Origin: Blastocladiella britannica
Taxonomy: Eukaryota > Blastocladiomycota > Blastocladiomycetes > Blastocladiales > Blastocladiaceae
Length of the DNA stretch: 12,490 nucleotides
Assembly (NCBI GenBank): GCA_025349905.2
Contig: MU625072.1
Location: forward strand, 1 to 12,490
Direction of reading: 5' to 3'
Shown here: one piece after another, positions 8,001-12,490 of the stretch
Layout: every line of letters begins with the position of its first letter
How positions within the stretch are numbered: position 1 is the stretch's first letter
The notes under the pieces: generated by a model
Database searches by the model: none
What the model saw: only the letters and a program-made list of their open reading frames with translations
Told to the model about the DNA's origin: nothing
Position numbers and translations under genes: made by a program

Positions 8001-8237
8001 GAGCGTGATGTTGGGAGGCGGTTGTTGTAAAGTGACGGCGCCATCGATGGGCGGATCCGTGAGCCTCCAGTCAAACGGTTTGGCGGCAGATGCGCTGATG
8101 CACTGCGGGATCCTGCGTTTTGTGCCGGTTGTGGTCGCAGTGGTGGCGTATAAGTGGAGGACCGCGAATTGGAAGACGGCAAGAGCAATGGCGGCGCTCC
8201 TTCTGGTACTGATCCCGCAACGGATGTGGTACCCCAT
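5043..8237 (-). CDS. Class C (GABA-B-like) seven-helix receptor with OpuAC-type ligand-binding ectodomain and PH-like tail
   Basis: Nine exons: 8237-7778, 7715-7359, 7307-7245, 7188-7042, 6982-6767, 6690-6077, 6021-5926, 5867-5487, 5417-5043. All introns are GT-AG, 51-76 nt, and the sum is 2709 nt (902 codons plus stop). Residues 1-35 look like a signal peptide or anchor. About 76-410 resemble a glycine-betaine/choline binding protein, with Trp84 (YNAW), Trp133 (EVWP), GYTGKVSWY near 165, GYWWTPE at 294-300 and a C-terminal ATACRWLSAN...W stretch. Seven hydrophobic helices run from about 427 to 676. Class C marks are Cys495 with CAARTW, KTGRI at 516-520, and a second-loop Cys in TYVCGM. About 725-835 fit a PH-like fold ending in the helix EAWVQDI (Trp827). 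It probably senses a small extracellular solute and signals through G proteins; ligand and partners are unknown. Start is the ATG before the hydrophobic leader. Confidence 0.88.
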
Positions 8238-8365
8238 CCTTTTGTTTTTTAGTGGCCTCTGTTGGAAATACAAAAGACAGCCTGGAAAACGGCTCCCACG
8301 AAGATCCAGTAAGCGCAAGGGTTTTTTTTGGATACCAGATTACCACTTATTACACATCACACAAA
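8238..8365. promoter_or_regulatory. Shared divergent promoter region
   Basis: These 128 bp separate the start codons of the receptor (minus) and the Ser-rich gene (plus), so both promoters and both 5' UTRs must lie here or overlap coding sequence. It has T runs (8242-8249 area and 8322-8329) but no clear TATA box. The function follows from position, not from a recognised site. Confidence 0.55.
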
Positions 8366-10576
8366 ATGCCCGTACCCGCCGTCCTCAAGGCGCTCTTTTC
8401 GCGCAAATCAAAGTCAAAGCTCAAAGGAGCGGCCACGACGCCCTCACCGCCACCGCCAACTATTTCCAAAGAGGCAGAGGAGGTGGATGCGGCCGTAGGA
8501 ATCCCACCCTTCGCACCACCAAAGCAGCCGGGAACCACGGGCCTCACTTCACGGCCGCAGCCCGACCCATTGCCGCCGCGATCTGCACCTCCGACGTTGA
8601 CGGTCAGGATTGGAGAAGCGCCACGCGACTCGGCCAAATCGTCTCTGCGTACCTCGGCCTCGTCGTCGACCCTGCGACCGACGCCCTCGGTCCAGCTGCC
8701 TTCGTCGTCGTCGTCGTCGTCGTCGTCTTCCTCTGACTCTGAGGCGTCCTTGACTGGCCCGCACCATGGTGGTGATCGTGGCCATCATCGCCATTCGCCT
8801 GGGACCGCACCCGCCTCCTCTGCTGCCAGCAACGGTGGCGGTGGTCGCCGGCCCAGTTTTTCGTCCTCGCCCGCCATGGCCAGCAACAGCGCCGGCAGCG
8901 GTGCACCGCGGCGCTCGCCCTTGACGTCGGCCGCGTCCAGCATTCGCTCGTACCACCGCCACCACTATCACCATCAGCAGCAGCAGCAGCAGCAGCAGCA
9001 AGCACGCCATCGGGCCCCGTCGTCGGCGTCGAGTCGCGCAGGTAGCGTTGTGAGCAGTGATGTAGGGGGGCGTCCGCACCGACGCGCCGGATCCACCGCC
9101 ACCGGCCGATCCACGCGGTCAGGGGCGTCATCTTCGGTGGCGGCATCAGACTGGGGCGGGCACTCGTCGTCGCAGTTTGACAGTGCCAGCGACTCGGACC
9201 AAGGCAGTGACGACGATGATGATTGTTATGCCCGGGCCACACGCGCGGTCGATCCGGTGCTGGCGGCTCGGCGACGAGCATTGACGCCGGGTACCAGTCC
9301 CGGAGCGCGTGCGCGGCGGCCCTCGGCGCCCGAGTCGGCGATTACCACCTACGTCAATGGCAATCGTGACGCGGACTACTACCACTACGGCCCAGATGCA
9401 GCAGCGGCAGCGTCGTCCAGCGCCAGGGGGTACGGTGGCGGCGGCCGCATGCGCGCGCCTACCGCCGACTCGGTCATGATCGCCTCCTCCTCTGCTGCTG
9501 CTGTTGATGCCGGGCGAGGGCGTCTCCAACCGTATTACAACCACGGTTACCAGTCAGCCGTTGATGCCGACGATCTGCCCATTGGCCACACCAGTGCGGC
9601 CCGAGACTCGGATCACTTGCCGATCGGGATCCTGCGACCTGCCGCTGCTTACCTTCACAGCCCGTTGGCAGCGGCGGATGGCGAGTTCGCGTCTGAGGGG
9701 TCTTTGGGGTCAACGTCGATTCCGGCCAGCAGTGACAAGAAAAAGAAAAAGAAAAAGAAGCCCACCGCTACGGCCGTTGCTCCCGCCGTCACCGCCCATG
9801 CGCAAGAACAGCCGGTCTCGACGAGCACAGGTCTCGACATCAAGAGCGAAAAGGAAAAGAAGAAAAAGAAGAAAAAGAAGACGCAGCCGGCGCTGGTGGT
9901 GAGCACGGACGTTGCCCTCGAGTCGATGGTCCGGAACCCGGCCGATCCCACCGACCCGACCGCGCTCTATGCGTTTGGCGGTGGCGGCGGCGGCAGTGGG
10001 AGTAGCCGGTACGCAGGATCTAGCGCCCCGCCGTCGCCCCTGTACGCGCGTCCATCGCCCGTCACGACTGCCTCGCCTGCATACATGTCACCGTACTGCC
10101 CGACCCCACCTGGCACGGGCAGCATTCGGTCGTCGCCGTCGCACACGTCGCTGTCGTCGATTCCGTCGTCGTTTGCCCATGCGTCCATTGGCCGCGCTGC
10201 CACCCCGATCGGCAGTGGCACTACCAGTCTGCAAAGTGGCGGTGTCATCGATTCCTTTGGTGCCGGTTTGTATGCTGGTGGAGCACCCATACCTCAGCAC
10301 CGTCGACCATCGGCTTCATCGTCGGGATCGTCGTCTACCCATACCCCGGTGACCCCGCGAACCTATGTCTCCGCTCCCGTCCGACCGAGTTCTCCCATGC
10401 GGCCTCCTGGATTCGTGGCGTCCGCGGCTCGCGCACCACCGCCAGTAGCCATATACGTGCCCGAACAGTTTACGGTGCGCGAGGATGTGATCCGGGCCAA
10501 TGCGACCCATGGCATCGGGCTTGGCGTCGGGTCCAAGTACGCGACGAACCGCAACGCGTTTCCATCGCGGTCGTGA
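8366..10576 (+). CDS. Ser-rich low-complexity protein with poly-Lys and His/Gln tracts, function unknown
   Basis: A single exon of 736 codons from ATG 8366 (AAAATG context, first ATG in this frame after the AT-rich leader) to TGA 10574-10576. No folded domain is recognised. The N-terminus VLKALFSRKSKSKLKG is basic and amphipathic. Then come a Ser run (8 TCG plus 3 other Ser codons from 8702), a His/Gln tract with nine Gln (8975-9001), an acidic GSDDDDD patch near residue 281, a repeated (D/H)LPIG motif near 9570-9630, and two Lys tracts (about residues 457-465 and 495-505). Many Ser-Pro and Thr-Pro sites suggest phosphorylation. The last 35 residues (VPEQFTVREDVIRANATHG) are less biased and may be a short conserved element. 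It looks intrinsically disordered, perhaps a cytoskeletal, signalling or nuclear scaffold, but nothing decides this. Confidence 0.8.
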   Translation: MPVPAVLKALFSRKSKSKLKGAATTPSPPPPTISKEAEEVDAAVGIPPFAPPKQPGTTGLTSRPQPDPLPPRSAPPTLTVRIGEAPRDSAKSSLRTSASSSTLRPTPSVQLPSSSSSSSSSSSDSEASLTGPHHGGDRGHHRHSPGTAPASSAASNGGGGRRPSFSSSPAMASNSAGSGAPRRSPLTSAASSIRSYHRHHYHHQQQQQQQQQARHRAPSSASSRAGSVVSSDVGGRPHRRAGSTATGRSTRSGASSSVAASDWGGHSSSQFDSASDSDQGSDDDDDCYARATRAVDPVLAARRRALTPGTSPGARARRPSAPESAITTYVNGNRDADYYHYGPDAAAAASSSARGYGGGGRMRAPTADSVMIASSSAAAVDAGRGRLQPYYNHGYQSAVDADDLPIGHTSAARDSDHLPIGILRPAAAYLHSPLAAADGEFASEGSLGSTSIPASSDKKKKKKKKPTATAVAPAVTAHAQEQPVSTSTGLDIKSEKEKKKKKKKKTQPALVVSTDVALESMVRNPADPTDPTALYAFGGGGGGSGSSRYAGSSAPPSPLYARPSPVTTASPAYMSPYCPTPPGTGSIRSSPSHTSLSSIPSSFAHASIGRAATPIGSGTTSLQSGGVIDSFGAGLYAGGAPIPQHRRPSASSSGSSSTHTPVTPRTYVSAPVRPSSPMRPPGFVASAARAPPPVAIYVPEQFTVREDVIRANATHGIGLGVGSKYATNRNAFPSRS
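8702..8734 (+). repeat. TCG microsatellite coding for a Ser run
   Basis: Eight consecutive TCG codons followed by TCT TCC TCT encode 11 serines inside the Ser-rich protein. Confidence 0.95.
8975..9001 (+). repeat. CAG microsatellite coding for a Gln run
   Basis: Eight CAG codons and one CAA encode nine glutamines directly after a His-rich stretch; a likely site of length variation between strains. Confidence 0.95.
9738..9884 (+). repeat. Two purine tracts coding for poly-Lys
   Basis: AAG/AAA runs at about 9738-9760 and 9846-9884 each encode eight or more lysines, separated by about 30 ordinary residues. The spacing and basic charge resemble a bipartite nuclear or nucleic-acid-binding signal, but this is inference. 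Confidence 0.85.
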
Positions 10577-10937
10577 GCTTTTCATTTTCTTTCGCATTGA
10601 CCTCCATTAACCCTCGATGCACTCGGCCCAGTCGCTTTTTTGTTATTCCCTTTACTTTTACCTCCATCCTGACAGCCTCTCATGTTCTACATTCGTGCTC
10701 TCCTGGTGTACCACTACATTATCTTTTTTTCCATACCCAAGATGGTCTATTTTCCACCCTCCCCTGATCCAACCTATTCACTTTTCAAAATCAGACATAA
10801 TATACCTGGACCTATTTTTCGTGTGTGTTATTTGATTTTCTCCGCACTGTGCTGTCAATGACCGCGACGCGTCGTCGGTTTTCCTTTTCAGCCCGCTTTC
10901 AAGTGCGCCACATTCAAAAGAAAAAAAAAAGAAAAAA
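10577..10937. promoter_or_regulatory. Intergenic: 3' UTR of the Ser-rich gene and 5' region of the carboxylase gene
   Basis: This 361-bp pyrimidine- and AT-rich stretch lies between two plus-strand genes. It holds no recognised RNA gene. Its right part contains AATATACC at 10799-10806 and the out-of-frame leader at 10858, followed by a purine tract directly before the carboxylase ATG. Confidence 0.6.
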
Positions 10938-11007
10938 ATGCGGCCCATCGAATCCGCCATCAACACCGAGTCTGACGAGTACAAGGCCAACCATGCGGCC
11001 ATGGTAG
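10858..11007 (+). other. Upstream open frame resembling a mitochondrial presequence, one base out of frame with the carboxylase
   Basis: ATG 10858 opens a frame whose first residues, MTATRRRFSFSARFQVRHIQ, are Arg-, Ser- and Phe-rich and free of acids, as in mitochondrial presequences. It runs through an A10-G-A7 tract (10921-10938) and overlaps the carboxylase start in another frame, stopping at 11007. One extra base in the A tract would fuse it to the enzyme. Either the tract has an indel or this is an upstream ORF with a weak start context. Confidence 0.45.
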
Positions 11008-12490
11008 AGCACTGCGACACGCTGCGCGAGCGACTGGCGATGGCCACCGAGCAGGGCAAGCCGGCAGCCATCAAAAAGCACCTTGATCGCTTTCAGATGC
11101 TGGGTGCGCTTCGTACTATCGATTTGGTTGGATATTTAAGCTCATATTAGATTATTGCCTCATAGCCCGAGAGCGGTTCGTAATTGGCTATTCAGTCCTT
11201 GGAGAAACAAAAACCGATGAAAATTGATATGGTAGAGTGGAGCTCATTCTGGACGAGGGCAGCCCGTACCTTGAGCTCATGTCACTCGGTCCGGTTCTTT
11301 ACGTAGCTCATTGGTCAACTTTTGAGACTGACATGTACGTATAGCGGGATGGGAACAGGACGACATGACGCTTGGCGGATCCTCGGTGATCGGGATCGGG
11401 TTGGTCGAAGGCGTCGAGTGCTTGGTGTCTGCGAGCGTGCCGACGCGTGCTGGAGGTGCCACCAACGAAGTGTCGGGTATGGACCAATTCAATAACTTAG
11501 CAGCCGAGACTCACCTTTTTAAAAGATAAAAAGTCATCAAGTCGCTCCGTGCCCAGGAGATTGCGCGCGAGAACCGACTGCCTTTTATCAATCTGGTTCA
11601 ATCGGTACTGTTTTCTTGTGTATCACCACAGCGATCAGGATACAACTCATTCAAATCATATTAAAAGGCGGGCGCTAACCTCACACAACAATCCAAAGTG
11701 TTCAACCGCGGTGGCGCCTCGTTCCGCAACATTGCGCAGCTCTCCAAACTGGGCGTGCCCTCGGCCTCGATCGTGTTTGGCAACTCGACCGCGGGCGGCG
11801 CGTACATCCCCGGCATGTCTGATTTCAGCGTGTTTGTGCAGCGCAAGGCCGCAGTGTTTCTGGGTGGTCCGCCGCTGGTGTTTGCGGCCACGGGCGAAAC
11901 CACGGGCGAAGAGGAGCTCGGCGGCGCCGACATGCACGCGCGGATTTCGGGCGTGGCCGATGGGATGGCGATCGACGAGCACCATGCGATCTACCTGGCT
12001 CGTGAGTGGGTGCGTGGACTGTCATATACGTGGGAACGCGTCGACGGGTGGTCGTACCGCCATAGTGTGCCGAACGCGTGGAGTATTCACCGGCCGCCCA
12101 AGTTCCCTGCTGGTTTGTAAACCTTTTTATTTACATTTCTTTTTTAAACATGATCAATTGACTTGGCCGTTTCACAGATGAACTGCTTGGCATCGTGTCG
12201 GCGAACCCTCGAGTGCCCTACGATGCCCGTGAAGTCCTGCTGCGCATTGTGGACGCATCCGAGCTGTCGGAATTCAAGTCGCTGTACGGCCCGAACCTGG
12301 TGTGCGCGTGGGCCGTGATCCATGGGGTCGCGGTGGGGATCTTGACCAACAATGGCGTGATCTTCGCTCCGGAAGCGCGCAAGGCCGCCCAGTTCATTCA
12401 ATTGTGCAATGCTCGGTACCTATTTTTTTTTTTTTTTTTCGTTTGACAGTCATCTCTGACCGATTGGGTTCAGGGGAACGCCGCTCGTAT
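10938..12490 (+). CDS. Biotin-dependent acyl-CoA carboxylase, carboxyltransferase (beta) subunit, 5' part
   Basis: It transfers carboxyl from carboxybiotin on a partner alpha subunit to an acyl-CoA, as in methylcrotonoyl- or propionyl-CoA carboxylase. Exons: 10938-11103, 11166-11175, 11236-11288, 11345-11476, 11534-11604, 11668-12112, 12178-12415, 12474 to the edge; introns are 56-65 nt and all phases match. Family marks in order: RFQML+[72 protein letters not shown] (Gly-rich oxyanion region), [63 protein letters not shown]. The pattern PTRAGGATN plus SAGANL resembles bacterial AccD2-like, geranyl-CoA or MCC-type beta subunits rather than a typical animal MCC-beta, so the substrate is open. 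About 377 of an expected 530-560 residues are present. Location is probably mitochondrial but the ATG used here gives no presequence. Confidence 0.93.
11166..11175 (+). other. 10-nt micro-exon of the carboxylase gene
   Basis: CCCGAGAGCG lies between acceptor CTCATAG (intron 11104-11165, 62 nt, donor GTGCGC) and donor GTTCGT (intron 11176-11235, 60 nt, acceptor GGTAG). It completes Ala and supplies Arg-Glu-Arg, joining QML to [10 protein letters not shown]. This rebuilds the (L/P/A)RER(V/I)-(x)-L-(I/L)-D motif that begins the conserved core in the family, and both phases fit. Confidence 0.85.

Noticed and set aside
8549..9951. Minus-strand frames opposite the Ser-rich gene
   Set aside because: They are Arg/Thr/poly-Phe mirror translations of triplet repeats, with no start context or domain.

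Overview
This is eukaryotic nuclear DNA, most likely from an early-diverging, GC-rich, zoosporic fungus (Blastocladiomycota or chytrid type). That placement is inferred from gene style, not measured. Intergenic stretches and introns are AT-rich with long A/T runs, and every spliced gene has very short introns (about 50-76 nt).

Layout, left to right: (1) 1-958, minus strand: 5' part of an unknown Pro/Ser/Ala-rich protein with a CPHC motif and a predicted coiled coil, running off the left edge. (2) 959-1910: AT-rich intergenic DNA. (3) 1911-4941, minus strand: a decayed Fanzor gene, the eukaryotic relative of the RNA-guided nuclease TnpB, joined without a stop to an unidentified coding segment. 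The Fanzor keeps the family signature (RuvC-I DPG, Thr-Ser followed by a Cys zinc finger, then Arg-Asp) and has introns, but carries an in-frame TAG and at least two frameshifts. A 17-bp tandem duplication breaks the segment behind it. (4) 5043-8237, minus strand: an intact nine-exon gene for a seven-helix class C (GABA-B-like) receptor. Its extracellular domain resembles a bacterial glycine-betaine/choline substrate-binding protein (OpuAC type), and it has a PH-like cytoplasmic tail. The model closes exactly at 902 codons plus stop. (5) 8366-10576, plus strand: an intronless Ser-rich low-complexity protein of 736 aa, divergent from the receptor across 128 bp. (6) 10938-12490, plus strand: the 5' part of a biotin-dependent acyl-CoA carboxylase carboxyltransferase (beta) subunit in eight exons, one only 10 nt long, running off the right edge.

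These genes do not form one pathway. The receptor is a signalling gene, the carboxylase a metabolic enzyme and the Fanzor mobile-element cargo lodged between host genes. The points most worth pursuing are the Fanzor and its lesions, the receptor's domain combination, and the micro-exon plus out-of-frame leader of the carboxylase.
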